Assembly: GCF_000739935.1 (NCBI RefSeq)
Contig: NZ_BBJU01000010.1
Span: 1-64,000 of the forward strand
Source: Agrobacterium rubi TR3 = NBRC 13261
GTDB lineage: Bacteria > Pseudomonadota > Alphaproteobacteria > Rhizobiales > Rhizobiaceae
Reading direction: 5' to 3'
Length of the DNA stretch: 64,000 nt
Positions within the stretch are counted from its first letter, which is position 1, and each line of letters starts with the position of its first letter. Below, piece after piece: positions 18,692 through 27,164 of this stretch. Made by a program: the position numbers and the translations under genes. The notes beneath the pieces were generated by a model. The model did not search any database. It was not told where the DNA came from and saw only the letters and a list, made by a program, of their open reading frames with translations.

Positions 18692-20107
18692 TCACTGAAA
18701 ATCGAAAACGCTCAAGCCCGTCACCATTTCATCCAGCCCCAGCGGCCGCGTCAATGGAGCCTCCGCCCGCGACAAACAGCCCTGCCGCTCACACAGCCGA
18801 CAGGACGGGCCGATGGCGATGGTACCGGCCTTGATGCCAACGACATCGCCATAGACAGTCTCTTTCGCCAGCGCCGCATCGCAGGCTACCATGACAGCCG
18901 TGCGACGAATGCGCTCTCCAAACCCCGCCTGTGGGCCATCCAGCGAGCGGGCGATGGTGAGGTAAGCCCCACCATCCGGCATCTCCACCTGTTCGGCCAG
19001 CACCTGCCCAGGCTGGGCAAAGGCGGCGTGAACATTGAGCTTGACGCACTGCCCACCGAACTTTGCCTGCGGAAAGCCTTGTGCACCCGCCTTGCGGAAG
19101 CGGTTTCCGGCGCTGTCGATTTCCATCAGAAAAAACGGAATGCCGGAAGCACCGGGACGCGCCAGCGTGACGAGGCGGTTTGCCGCCTGCTCGAAAGAAA
19201 CTTTGAAGCGCCCGCGTAGGATATCGATATCGTATCGCGCCCGCTGGGCGGCAGCCAGATATGCGCCGTAGGGCATCATCAGTGCGTGGGCGGCGTAGCG
19301 GGCAAGCTCGAACCGAGCGATGCGCTTGGCCTCCTCGCCTGATAGCGCCAGCGCTTGCAGTTCTGCACCAATCTCCTCCGTCAGCGCTAGAAGACAGGCC
19401 TCCATCGCCATTTCGCGCAACTGGTCCTGTGGCGACAGGCGTTCCGAAAGAAACAGCCGCATGGAGTGGCGGTCGTAACGTCGGCGCAGGTTGGGCATGG
19501 CATGAACAGGCATGGAGCGCACGACGATGCCGTGGTTTTTCTGGAGCCAGCTTTTCAGTGCCTGCGCCAAGTCGTCACCGGGAGACAGTGCTGCATGAAA
19601 AGCTTCTGCTGCCACATCCAATTGCGCGAAATGCGCCGTGCGCCGCTCGAAGATTTCCCTGATTTCGTCGATCGGTATGCGGGTGGCCGAGAGCGTGGTC
19701 TGGCGCCCTTCCCGCGCCAGAAGGTCCGACAGATCGCTCAGGCGCTGCGCCTGCTCCTTATAGGCGCGGTAAAGCTTGGTGATGCCGCTGGCCGCATTGG
19801 GTGCCGCTTCCGCCACCTCCACCAGTTCCTGCCCCGAAGGCACCTCGCCCGCCAGCAGCGGATCGGCAAAGACCTCCCGCAACTGGCTGGCAATGCCGCC
19901 GCTTTCGCCCTGCAAGTCGTCCAGATCGACCTTATAGACGGAACTGAGCTTCAACAGCAGCTGCACGGTCAGCGGGCGCTGATTGCGCTCGATGAGATTG
20001 AGATAGGACGGCGAGATCGACAGCGCCTCGGCCATGGCCGTCTGCGTCAGACCCAATCCGTTGCGCACGCGCCGCACACGCGGACCTGCAAATATCTTGG
20101 CTTCCAC
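18692..20107 (-). CDS. XRE-family regulator of short-chain fatty-acid metabolism (RamB/ScfR type)
   Basis: The 471-residue protein has an N-terminal helix-turn-helix (about residues 10-65, GLTQTAMAEALSISPSYLNLIERNQRPL). A middle IrrE-like region follows, then a C-terminal DUF2083 domain with the cysteine cluster CRLCERQGC. The usual HExxH of the IrrE-like region is not visible; the equivalent place reads RFELARYAAHALMMPY. RamB-type proteins regulate isocitrate lyase and acetate genes in actinobacteria and, as I recall, in Paracoccus. Divergent placement beside aceA supports the same job here. TTTACAA repeats lie directly upstream of this gene. Confidence 0.85.
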   Translation of the reverse strand: MEAKIFAGPRVRRVRNGLGLTQTAMAEALSISPSYLNLIERNQRPLTVQLLLKLSSVYKVDLDDLQGESGGIASQLREVFADPLLAGEVPSGQELVEVAEAAPNAASGITKLYRAYKEQAQRLSDLSDLLAREGRQTTLSATRIPIDEIREIFERRTAHFAQLDVAAEAFHAALSPGDDLAQALKSWLQKNHGIVVRSMPVHAMPNLRRRYDRHSMRLFLSERLSPQDQLREMAMEACLLALTEEIGAELQALALSGEEAKRIARFELARYAAHALMMPYGAYLAAAQRARYDIDILRGRFKVSFEQAANRLVTLARPGASGIPFFLMEIDSAGNRFRKAGAQGFPQAKFGGQCVKLNVHAAFAQPGQVLAEQVEMPDGGAYLTIARSLDGPQAGFGERIRRTAVMVACDAALAKETVYGDVVGIKAGTIAIGPSCRLCERQGCLSRAEAPLTRPLGLDEMVTGLSVFDFQ

Positions 20108-20121
20108 CAGAGCCTCCTCCC

Positions 20122-20181
20122 TTTACAAATATACACAAGATTAGTCGCGCACGATTTTTACAAAATTTACAATTTTACAAC
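20122..20181. promoter_or_regulatory. Cluster of TTTACAA repeats, probable operator of the RamB-type regulator
   Basis: Four copies lie in the same orientation: TTTACAAA at 20122-20129 and 20157-20164, TTTACAAT at 20166-20173, TTTACAAC at 20174-20181. The last three are spaced 8-9 bases apart. They abut the regulator's start codon in the divergent ramB-aceA region and resemble the TTTGCAAA core reported for RamB. Confidence 0.5.
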
Positions 20182-20347
20182 GCCATCCTGTCAAAGACGA
20201 TACAGCATGACCTCTTTCAAGTCACTGATTTTCCTTTTTATCTGGTGTAAAAATAATCGAAACTGTAAATTCAGTCACATCGGAGCACACATCATATTGG
20301 AGTAATGATGTGTGGACGGATTTACGGTTCTGTTAAGGGAGAGAGAC

Positions 20348-21637
20348 ATGACTGATTTTTACAAACTGGTTCCAAACGCACCACATGGACGTTTCGATGG
20401 TATCGAGCGCACCTATACGGCAGCGGATGTGGAAAAGCTGCGCGGCTCCGTCACCATCCAGCATTCGCTTGCAGAAATGGGTGCGAACCGGTTGTGGAAG
20501 CTCATCAATGAAGAGAGCTACATCAATGCGCTGGGCGCACTCTCCGGTAATCAGGCCATGCAGATGGTTCGCGCCGGTCTGAAGGCGATCTATCTATCGG
20601 GCTGGCAGGTTGCGGCAGACGCCAACACGGCATCGGCGATGTACCCGGATCAATCGCTTTACCCGGCCAATGCAGCGCCTGAACTGGCAAAACGCATCAA
20701 CAAGACCTTGCAGCGCGCCGACCAGATCGAGACTGCCGAAGGCAAGGGCCTGTCCGTCGACACATGGTTTGCGCCCATCGTTGCTGATGCGGAAGCCGGT
20801 TTCGGTGGCCCGCTGAATGCGTTCGAAATCATGAAGGCCTTTATCGAGGCCGGTGCTGCGGGCGTTCATTATGAAGACCAGCTGGCGTCGGAAAAGAAAT
20901 GCGGCCATCTGGGCGGCAAGGTTCTGATCCCGACGGCTGCGCACATCCGTAACCTGACGGCGGCGCGTCTGGCGGCAGACGTCATGGGCACACCGACGCT
21001 GGTCATCGCCCGCACCGATGCCGAAGCCGCCAAGCTTCTGACGTCCGATATCGATGAGCGCGACCAGCCCTTTGTGGATTATGATGCCGGACGCACGGTC
21101 GAAGGCTTCTATCAGGTGAAAAACGGGCTGGAGCCCTGCATTGCCCGTGCCAATGCCTATGCGCCCTATTGCGATCTGATCTGGTGCGAAACATCCAAAC
21201 CGGATCTGGAACAGGCGAAGAGATTTGCAGAAGGTGTTCACAAGGTGCATCCGGGCAAGAAGCTGGCTTACAATTGCTCGCCATCCTTCAACTGGAAGAA
21301 ACACTTGGATGATGCGACGATTGCCAAGTTCCAGCGCGAACTCGGTGCCATGGGCTACAAGTTCCAGTTCATCACCCTTGCCGGGTTCCACCAACTCAAC
21401 TACGGCATGTTCGAACTGGCACGCGGCTACAAGGACCGGCAGATGGCAGCCTATTCGGAGCTTCAGGAAGCGGAGTTCGCCGCCGAAATCAACGGCTACA
21501 CCGCTACCAAGCACCAGCGCGAAGTCGGCACCGGCTATTTCGATGCGGTCTCGCTCGCCATATCCGGCGGTACCTCATCCACCACGGCGATGAAGGAATC
21601 GACCGAACACGACCAGTTCCGCCCTGCTGCGGAATAA
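20348..21637 (+). CDS. aceA: Isocitrate lyase
   Basis: The 429-residue cytosolic enzyme cleaves isocitrate to succinate and glyoxylate, the first step of the glyoxylate bypass needed for growth on acetate or fatty acids. The active-site signature KKCGHLGGK is present, with catalytic Cys185. Its length matches bacterial class I enzymes. The ATG at 20348 has GGGAG at good spacing; a longer reading from 20312 adds 12 residues without support. It is divergent from the RamB-type regulator. Malate synthase is not adjacent. A rhizobial palindrome follows the stop codon before a small gene on the same strand. Confidence 0.97.
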   Translation: MTDFYKLVPNAPHGRFDGIERTYTAADVEKLRGSVTIQHSLAEMGANRLWKLINEESYINALGALSGNQAMQMVRAGLKAIYLSGWQVAADANTASAMYPDQSLYPANAAPELAKRINKTLQRADQIETAEGKGLSVDTWFAPIVADAEAGFGGPLNAFEIMKAFIEAGAAGVHYEDQLASEKKCGHLGGKVLIPTAAHIRNLTAARLAADVMGTPTLVIARTDAEAAKLLTSDIDERDQPFVDYDAGRTVEGFYQVKNGLEPCIARANAYAPYCDLIWCETSKPDLEQAKRFAEGVHKVHPGKKLAYNCSPSFNWKKHLDDATIAKFQRELGAMGYKFQFITLAGFHQLNYGMFELARGYKDRQMAAYSELQEAEFAAEINGYTATKHQREVGTGYFDAVSLAISGGTSSTTAMKESTEHDQFRPAAE

Positions 21638-21640
21638 CAA

Positions 21641-21685
21641 GCATGTCGCGCAAAAGTGTGAAGCGGTTTTGCGGTAACGACATGC
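21641..21685. repeat. Rhizobial palindromic repeat (about 45 bp)
   Basis: The outer arms GCATGTCG/CGACATGC are perfect. An inner stem CGCAAAA/TTTTGCG encloses GTGTGAAGCG. I remember this palindrome as abundant between genes in Rhizobiaceae. It lies 3 bases after the aceA stop codon and may also act as a 3' stabiliser or terminator. Confidence 0.65.
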
Positions 21686-21724
21686 GACAAACAAGCTTCA
21701 AGCCCATTGAACGGAGGAAAACCA

Positions 21725-21970
21725 ATGGCTTCGATTTCAAGAGTTAAGGAACGTACCGAGGAGCAATCCTCATCCATGAGCCAGGATCAGCAAAGCGCGA
21801 TCCGCATGTTGGCCAATGATCTGCACCGCCTCAACCAGGCGGTCATGAATGCGGTTGAAGCCGGTGTATCGGTCGAACTCGTCCGCTCCGCCCGCCACCA
21901 CGGCGGTGATGGAAACTGGGGTGACCTGCTGATCCCCGTCATCGTCGCGCAGGGCAAGGCGGCAGCATAA
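21725..21970 (+). CDS. Small protein of unknown function downstream of aceA
   Basis: The 81-residue protein starts MASISRVKERTEEQSSSMSQ and is predicted soluble and helical. No signal peptide, membrane helix or cysteine is seen. A His-Gly-rich loop (RSARHHGGDGNWGDLLIPV, about residues 54-72) stands out. GGAGGAAAACCA precedes the ATG at 21725, a strong ribosome binding site, so the gene is probably real. It may be expressed with aceA through the intervening palindrome. A degraded copy of its last 14 or so codons occurs at about 22956-22998 beyond the LysE gene. I do not recognise the family. Confidence 0.7.
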   Translation: MASISRVKERTEEQSSSMSQDQQSAIRMLANDLHRLNQAVMNAVEAGVSVELVRSARHHGGDGNWGDLLIPVIVAQGKAAA

Positions 21971-22080
21971 CCACAATCTCAAGCCGGGCGGTTGTGCCGT
22001 CCGGCGAAGAGATCGGAATGCCCCTTGATAAGCTTCACCATACGATCCGCCACCGTCCTGATATCGCGACGGTGGCGGTC
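21919..22080. repeat. Direct repeat, copy A, with 3' remnant of the LysR gene
   Basis: This copy contains the true 3' end of the small gene and then 21979-22080, a fragment matching the last 34 codons of the LysR gene at 23008. In that 102-base part I count 5 mismatches. The match stops abruptly at 22080. Confidence 0.85.
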
Positions 22081-22950
22081 CACTTTTGTATGAGGCTATG
22101 CTGGAGGTTGATGCAGCAGAAGGTTTTCTGAAGTTAGTCTCTGGCCAATTTGTAAGCTGAAAAAGCAAATACCAGACCCAATGTACCGTCTATCCAACGC
22201 CGCAGCCGACTATACACAGACACCATTTTCGGTGTCGAAAACAGAATAGCAATTAACGTGTAGAACACGACGGAAAATAAAATCGTGCCTGAAAGGACTG
22301 CAAGTATTGTCCAGACGGGAGCATTCGGTTCGATGGCAAGAGCGATGATCGCCACCCAAGTCAGAACTGCTTTTGGATTGGCAAGATTGAGAGCACAGCC
22401 ACGCAAAAATACGTTGATCGTGCTGTATTCCTTTTTGCCAGTGAGGCTCACGTCGATATCGTATTTTGAGAACGCCGAAGCAAATGCCTTCCAAGCAAGG
22501 TACAAGAGATAGAAACATCCGAGGATGCGGATGATGTCGAGAATGCCGGCATAGGCTACGAGCAAAGTGGACAGACCGAGAAACGCAAGAACTCCCCACA
22601 CCAACGCGCTAGCCGCAATACCCAGCCCCATCGCGATACCGGCTTTCCGACCCGACTCCATGGCAGTTCCCATCGTTGCTAACATCGCAGGCCCTGGGCT
22701 AACTGCCGAAACAACATATGTCGTAAAAGCGAGCATAATGCCGGGCCAATAGGAATGAATTGAACTCATATCGCTTTCCTTGAAATTAAAAACGCCAATC
22801 GAAGCAGTCTCACACTCTCAGATTTGACGTGAAATTCCCCGTACAACAAGCGCCTAAATTGCAGCATTTACAAATTTGACGTCAGCAAAACTTAAATTGA
22901 TAAATCCGCATGATGAAGTTTGCTGGATCACCTTTCTGATAACTGCGACA
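22081..22950. other. Single-gene insertion carrying a LysE-family exporter
   Basis: About 0.87 kb lies between direct repeats. It is visibly more A/T-rich than its flanks and holds only the LysE gene and its upstream region. That upstream region contains ATTTGACGT twice, roughly 50 bases apart, a possible regulator site. No transposase, integrase or inverted ends are seen. Confidence 0.6.
22134..22769 (-). CDS. LysE family amino-acid/metabolite exporter
   Basis: The 211-residue inner-membrane protein has about six hydrophobic helices. The family hallmark SPGPAMLATMGTAMESGRKAG is at about residues 23-43, and NLANPKAVLTW (about 128-138) is the second conserved LysE/RhtB motif. Members export amino acids or related compounds; the substrate is not readable from sequence. 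AAGGAAAG lies upstream of the ATG at 22769. The gene is the only content of a segment bounded by direct repeats and appears more A/T-rich than its neighbours, so it was probably acquired recently. Confidence 0.88.
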   Translation of the reverse strand: MSSIHSYWPGIMLAFTTYVVSAVSPGPAMLATMGTAMESGRKAGIAMGLGIAASALVWGVLAFLGLSTLLVAYAGILDIIRILGCFYLLYLAWKAFASAFSKYDIDVSLTGKKEYSTINVFLRGCALNLANPKAVLTWVAIIALAIEPNAPVWTILAVLSGTILFSVVFYTLIAILFSTPKMVSVYSRLRRWIDGTLGLVFAFSAYKLARD

Positions 22951-23109
22951 GAACCGGGACAAGTTGCTGATCCCAGTCAGGGCAAGGCTGCGGCGTAATC
23001 TAGCCTCTCAAGCCGGGCGGTTGTGCCGTCCGGCGAAGAGATCGGAATGCCCCTTGATCAGCTTCACCATGCGATCCGCCACCGTTCTGATGTCACGACG
23101 GTGGCGGTC
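22951..23109. repeat. Direct repeat, copy B, with 3' remnant of the small gene
   Basis: This copy contains the real 3' end of the LysR gene (stop at 23008). To its left is a degraded end of the small gene at about 22956-22998 that has lost 9 bases relative to copy A. The match to copy A ends sharply at 23109. Confidence 0.85.
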
Positions 23110-23880
23110 TTCGTTGTTCATGACGATCCATTGCTTGTGGCGCAGGTCCTCGATGACCTCACCCTCGCGCACCAGCCGGGCATCGGCATCGCCGATGAAA
23201 CAGGGCAGCACCGCCACGCCTGCGCCAGCCAGTGCCAAATCCAGCAAGGCCGTCGGACGGTTGACCGTTACCACGATGCTCCCTGACATGTTTTCGTGCG
23301 GCCATCGCAGATAGGCGGAAATTGCGCTGTCGGTGGAAACGGCCACCCAACGGTCACGGATGGACGCTGCGGCATTGCGCAGTCGATAGGCCGCATAGGC
23401 AACATCGCCGGTTTTGATGGCGGCGAGATTGCGTTCTTCCGGCTCGAACGCGCGGATGCCGATATCGTTTTCGCGGTGGGCCAGGCTGGCCCGTTGTTCA
23501 GCAACAAAGAGATCGACGCGGAAATCATCCCGCTCGCTGCAAATCGCTGAAAAGTTGGTAGTCAGCAGATGGGCGTTCCAAGTGCCTGCGGCAATGCGCA
23601 CCAGTGACGAAGCCGCCCCGGATTTGCGCCAGCCGTCGATATTGCGGGCCGCGTCTTCCATCGCTTGAAGCTGGTCCAGCAGCGCGCGTCCATCGGCGGT
23701 CAGCACATATCCTGTCTGGCTGCGCAGAAAGAGAGATTTGCCAAGCGTCTGTTCCAGCTCCAGCATCCGCCGCCCGATGGTCGCGGCACTGAGGCCCGAC
23801 TTTGCAGTCGCACCGGTAAGGCCACCGCTGCGGGCGACATCGAGGAAAATCTGAAATGCATCCCAGCCAAGGTTTTTCAT
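23008..23880 (-). CDS. LysR family transcriptional regulator
   Basis: The 290-residue regulator has an N-terminal winged helix-turn-helix (WDAFQIFLDVARSGGLTGATAKSGLSAATIGRRMLELEQTLG, about residues 6-48) and a C-terminal periplasmic-binding-type effector domain. It is divergent from a doubtful small gene across an 80-base A/T-rich spacer. That spacer contains GCTCA-TGCT-TGAGC (23930-23943), a plausible LysR site. Its final 34 codons are duplicated at 21979-22080, which shows that the gene once lay directly beside the small gene downstream of aceA. The target and inducer are unknown. Confidence 0.88.
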   Translation of the reverse strand: MKNLGWDAFQIFLDVARSGGLTGATAKSGLSAATIGRRMLELEQTLGKSLFLRSQTGYVLTADGRALLDQLQAMEDAARNIDGWRKSGAASSLVRIAAGTWNAHLLTTNFSAICSERDDFRVDLFVAEQRASLAHRENDIGIRAFEPEERNLAAIKTGDVAYAAYRLRNAAASIRDRWVAVSTDSAISAYLRWPHENMSGSIVVTVNRPTALLDLALAGAGVAVLPCFIGDADARLVREGEVIEDLRHKQWIVMNNEDRHRRDIRTVADRMVKLIKGHSDLFAGRHNRPA

Positions 23881-23929
23881 CAGTGAAAAACATAGGACAT
23901 TCTCGGCTGCATATAAATCAAAAAATATA

Positions 23930-23943
23930 GCTCATGCTTGAGC
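23930..23943. promoter_or_regulatory. Inverted repeat in the LysR divergent spacer
   Basis: GCTCA-TGCT-TGAGC lies about 20 bases before the plus-strand start at 23963 and 50 bases from the LysR start. The position suits autoregulation by LysR. Confidence 0.35.
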
Positions 23944-23962
23944 CTCAAATACGGAGGCATTT

Positions 23963-24289
23963 ATGCAAGAGCTTTATTCGGCACTGGCTTTGTTGAAGAT
24001 TACCCGTCCCGACACGCCACGAAACGCGAAGGAAGCGGAAGACAGGTTTTATGCAGAGGCCGCGCAGGCGTCAGCGTCTTGGCGATATGCCAAAGCTGTC
24101 ACCACATTTTGCGGCTATGCGATGAAAAACTTAGTGCAACAGCACGAGAAACGCAGCAATCGCACATGCCGAAATCAGAGTCAGGCGGAAGGCGTAGACA
24201 GTGGTGTCATTGGCGGTGCGAGCAATCGCGATGGCGCGGGCGGGTTTTTTGGACATCATCATGAGCGGCTTCCTGAACGAGAAACATAA
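23963..24289 (+). CDS. Doubtful small gene divergent from LysR, possibly truncated
   Basis: The open frame gives 108 residues. CGGAGG lies 6 bases before the ATG, a very good ribosome binding site. The first 55 or so residues (MQELYSALALLKITRPDTPR...) look protein-like. The remainder reads as low-quality sequence overlapping a better small gene on the opposite strand. Either the true protein is short and frameshifted near 24130, or this is not a gene. No family was recognised. Confidence 0.35.
   Translation: MQELYSALALLKITRPDTPRNAKEAEDRFYAEAAQASASWRYAKAVTTFCGYAMKNLVQQHEKRSNRTCRNQSQAEGVDSGVIGGASNRDGAGGFFGHHHERLPERET
24131..24262 (-). CDS. Putative 43-residue single-span membrane protein
   Basis: The predicted protein begins MMMSKKPARAIAIARTAND, a basic N-terminus, and ends in one hydrophobic helix (FRLTLISACAIAAFLVLLH). 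Codon use is clean (GCC, CGC, CTG, ATC), and AGGAAG precedes the first ATG by 7 bases. It is convergent with the BaiN-type flavoprotein gene's downstream side and overlaps the doubtful plus-strand frame at 23963-24289. No homologue is recognised. Confidence 0.45.
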   Translation of the reverse strand: MMMSKKPARAIAIARTANDTTVYAFRLTLISACAIAAFLVLLH

Positions 24290-24404
24290 CCGATCGATGC
24301 CGGGTTCCGGCGTCCAGCGGGACATCATGTATCAACTTGCGTTGTGCTGGCATTCGATCAGCATGACTCCGCGTCTCTTAATAAGGCATTAAGATGTCGA
24401 GGCT

Positions 24405-25589
24405 TTACACAGATTCCCCGGCGGCGTGGCCGGATGCCCATGCCCACTGGAAATTATAGCCACCCAGCCAGCCCGTCACATCTACGCACTCACCGATGAA
24501 ATAGAGGCCCGGCACGGTTTTCGCCTTCATGGATTTGGAGTCGAGATAAGTGGTATCGACACCGCCGAGCGTGACTTCAGCGGTGCGATATCCTTCCGAA
24601 CCGGAGGGCTTTATGGACCACTCCTGCACGGCGGCAGTCACCCCGCCCAACGTCTTGTCGGACATATCGCCGATGTTGCCGGTAACCCCTGCCCGCTCCA
24701 CCACATGCTGCGCCAGCCGTTTCGGGAGGATTTCGCCTAGCACAGTTTGGGCAGACTGGCGGCCATTGGTTTTCTTTGCCGCTTTCAGATGGCCAAGAAT
24801 GTCCAGATCGGGCTCCATCTTCAGGCTGATCTCATCGCCCTCGCGCCAGTAGGATGATATTTGTAGGATGGATGGGCCGCTCAATCCTCGGTGCGTGAAC
24901 AGCAAAGCCTCATTGAAAGAGGTCTTGCCATGGGAAATTTCGGCTGGAACGGCGATGCCGGAGAGAGCCGAGAGCTTTTCAAGCTGCGTCGGCTCGAGCG
25001 TCAGCGGCACGAGGCCGGGGCGGGTTTCGATGATGCCGAGGCCGAATTGGTCGGCAATGCGGTAGGCAAAACCGGTCGCGCCCATTTTGGGAATGGATTT
25101 CCCCCCTGTCGCCAGCACCAAACTTTCCGTTTCGATGATGCTGGATGAGGTCGCGACGCGAAAGCCGCCGGTGGGAATTGCGTCCACCGAAGCAATCTCC
25201 GTTTGCAGCCGTAGTTTCACGCCCACCGCCTGCATTTCGGCCAGCAGCATGCGGATGATGTCCTTGGCGCTGTCGTCGCAGAACAGTTGGCCGAGCGTCT
25301 TTTCGTGCCAAGGGATGCGGTGCTTTCCGACCAAGGCAATGAAGTCTCGCGGCGTGTAGCGGGCCAAGGCGGATTTGGCGAAATGCGGATTGCTCGAGAG
25401 GTAGTTCTTTGGGCCCGCATGGACATTGGTGAAGTTGCAGCGCCCACCGCCGGAAATGCGGATTTTTTCGCCTGGTGCCTTGGCGTGATCGATGACGATG
25501 ACGGAACGGCCGCGCTGACCGGCACGGATGGCACACATCATGCCAGCGGCGCCTGCGCCTAAAATCAGCACGTTACATTTTTCCGTCAT
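24405..25589 (-). CDS. BaiN/HI0933-family FAD-dependent oxidoreductase
   Basis: The 394-residue flavoprotein starts with a dinucleotide-binding motif, ILGAGAAGMMCAIRAGQRG (about residues 9-27), followed by the family signature KIRISGGGRCNFTN (about 42-55). The C-terminal FAD-contacting stretch YFIGECVDVTGWLGGYNFQWAWASG is also typical. Members are annotated as NAD(P)/FAD-dependent oxidoreductases (BaiN/YhiN group), and for most no physiological substrate is established. It is divergent from the puuA-like gene. Whether it is functionally linked to polyamine use is not shown by the sequence. Confidence 0.85.
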   Translation of the reverse strand: MTEKCNVLILGAGAAGMMCAIRAGQRGRSVIVIDHAKAPGEKIRISGGGRCNFTNVHAGPKNYLSSNPHFAKSALARYTPRDFIALVGKHRIPWHEKTLGQLFCDDSAKDIIRMLLAEMQAVGVKLRLQTEIASVDAIPTGGFRVATSSSIIETESLVLATGGKSIPKMGATGFAYRIADQFGLGIIETRPGLVPLTLEPTQLEKLSALSGIAVPAEISHGKTSFNEALLFTHRGLSGPSILQISSYWREGDEISLKMEPDLDILGHLKAAKKTNGRQSAQTVLGEILPKRLAQHVVERAGVTGNIGDMSDKTLGGVTAAVQEWSIKPSGSEGYRTAEVTLGGVDTTYLDSKSMKAKTVPGLYFIGECVDVTGWLGGYNFQWAWASGHAAGESV

Positions 25590-25717
25590 GGAGTTTCCCT
25601 AGTTTCGGTGTACTTCCTCTTTTCGAAGTCAGGTCTGTTGTCAATGGCGCTTCCCCCCTCGCCAATTGCCAAAGTCTGACTATGATAGTGCCAATCGAAA
25701 CACAAAGCCGGTGATTT

Positions 25718-27154
25718 ATGCCTCCCAAGAAAACCATGCTCCATCCGAAAAAACCGGCAAACATGGCGAAGAAAATACAAGTTGACGTCTCTCCAACGCG
25801 GGGTTGCTCCACATGGCGCGAAGCTGCGCAGTGGCTGAAAGCTCGCGGTATCGAAGACATCGAGTGCATTACCCCCGACCTTGCGGGCGTTCCCCGCGGC
25901 AAGATGATGCCGACCTCCAAATTTACCGGCGATACATCGCTGGCGCTGCCATCCGCGCTTTACCGCCACACGATCTCAGGCGAATACCCGGATGAAACGG
26001 CGAACTTCCGTTATGAGCCGCGCGATAGCGACCTGAAGCTGGTGCCCGACCTGTCCACGCTCTGCGTCGTGCCGTGGGAAAGCGACCCCACCGCACAGGT
26101 CATTTGCGATGTCGTGGATCAAGAAGGCAAATTCGTTCCCTATACACCGCGCAACGTGCTTCGAAACGTGCTCGATCTTTACAAGGACAAGGGCTGGAAG
26201 CCGGTCGTTGCGCCTGAGATCGAGTTCTATCTCGTTGCCATGAACGACGACCCGGATTACCCGCTGCATCCGCCCAAGGGCCGCTCGGGCCGCTCCATCG
26301 TCGGTGGGCAGAGCTATTCGATTGCCGGTATCAACGAATTCGACGAGTTGATCGACGATATCTATCACTTCTCGGAAAAGCAGGGTCTGGAGATCGACAC
26401 GCTGATCCATGAAGAAGGTCCGGCGCAGCTGGAAATCAACCTGCGCCACGGCGATCCTATCGAGCTGGCCGATCAGGTGTTCCTGTTCAAGCGCACCATC
26501 CGCGAGGCGGCGCTGAAACACGGCATCTATGCCACCTTTATGGCCAAGCCGATGCAGGGCATGCCGGGTTCGGCCATGCATATTCACCAGTCGGTGGTGG
26601 ATATCGAAACTGGCGATAACGTGTTTTCCAACAAGGATGGCAGCCCGTCGAAGGAGTTCTTCTCCTTCGTCGGCGGTATGCAGCGTTATGTGCCGAATGC
26701 CTTGGTGATGCTGGCACCTTACGTGAATTCTTACCGCCGCCTGACGCCTGACATGGCCTGCCCGGTGAACAATGCCTGGGGTTACGACAACCGCACGACG
26801 GCGTTCCGCGTGCCGATATCAGGCCCTTCGGCGCGGCGCGTGGAAAACCGCCTGCCAAGTTCCGATGCCAACCCCTATCTCGCCATCGCGGCGTCTCTCG
26901 CCTGCGGCTGGCTTGGCATCATGAACAATATCGAGCCGACCGAGCCGACCTACGAGACGGCGAACGAAGGCTCCATCGAGCTGCCACGCGGCCTCTTGGA
27001 AGCGGTAGCTCTGCTGGAAAGCGAGCCACAGCTGGAGCGCGTTTTCGGGCATGAATTCGTCGGCCTCTATGCTGGTTTGAAGCGTGGCGAGTTCGAGACC
27101 TTCATGCAGGTAATCAGCCCGTGGGAGCGGGAATTCCTGCTGCTGAACGTGTGA
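25718..27154 (+). CDS. puuA: Gamma-glutamylputrescine synthetase-like (glutamine synthetase family)
   Basis: The 478-residue cytosolic ligase has the glutamine synthetase catalytic fold: APEIEFYLV near residue 168, GSAMHIHQS near 286 (ATP-site histidine) and the arginine-rich NNAWGYDNRTTAFRVP near 350. The adenylylation-site tyrosine region of housekeeping GlnA is absent. An FAD oxidoreductase gene follows 10 bases later, the PuuA-PuuB arrangement in which putrescine is gamma-glutamylated and then oxidised. The potFGHI-like importer 7 kb away supports this. The start is uncertain: ATG 25718 has a weak site, and MAKKIQVDV at 25763 is an alternative. Another gamma-glutamyl-amine or amino-acid ligase remains possible. 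Confidence 0.75.
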   Translation: MPPKKTMLHPKKPANMAKKIQVDVSPTRGCSTWREAAQWLKARGIEDIECITPDLAGVPRGKMMPTSKFTGDTSLALPSALYRHTISGEYPDETANFRYEPRDSDLKLVPDLSTLCVVPWESDPTAQVICDVVDQEGKFVPYTPRNVLRNVLDLYKDKGWKPVVAPEIEFYLVAMNDDPDYPLHPPKGRSGRSIVGGQSYSIAGINEFDELIDDIYHFSEKQGLEIDTLIHEEGPAQLEINLRHGDPIELADQVFLFKRTIREAALKHGIYATFMAKPMQGMPGSAMHIHQSVVDIETGDNVFSNKDGSPSKEFFSFVGGMQRYVPNALVMLAPYVNSYRRLTPDMACPVNNAWGYDNRTTAFRVPISGPSARRVENRLPSSDANPYLAIAASLACGWLGIMNNIEPTEPTYETANEGSIELPRGLLEAVALLESEPQLERVFGHEFVGLYAGLKRGEFETFMQVISPWEREFLLLNV

Positions 27155-27164
27155 GGGTATACCC

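Noticed and set aside
20322-20336. TTAC-GGTTCTG-TTAA near aceA, one mismatch from a CtrA box
   Set aside because: It lies within the aceA leader just before the ribosome binding site and has an imperfect half; chance is likely.
22081-22950. LysE segment as an insertion sequence or transposon
   Set aside because: There is no transposase or terminal inverted repeats. The flanking repeats are about 150 bp and derived from host genes, unlike short target-site duplications.
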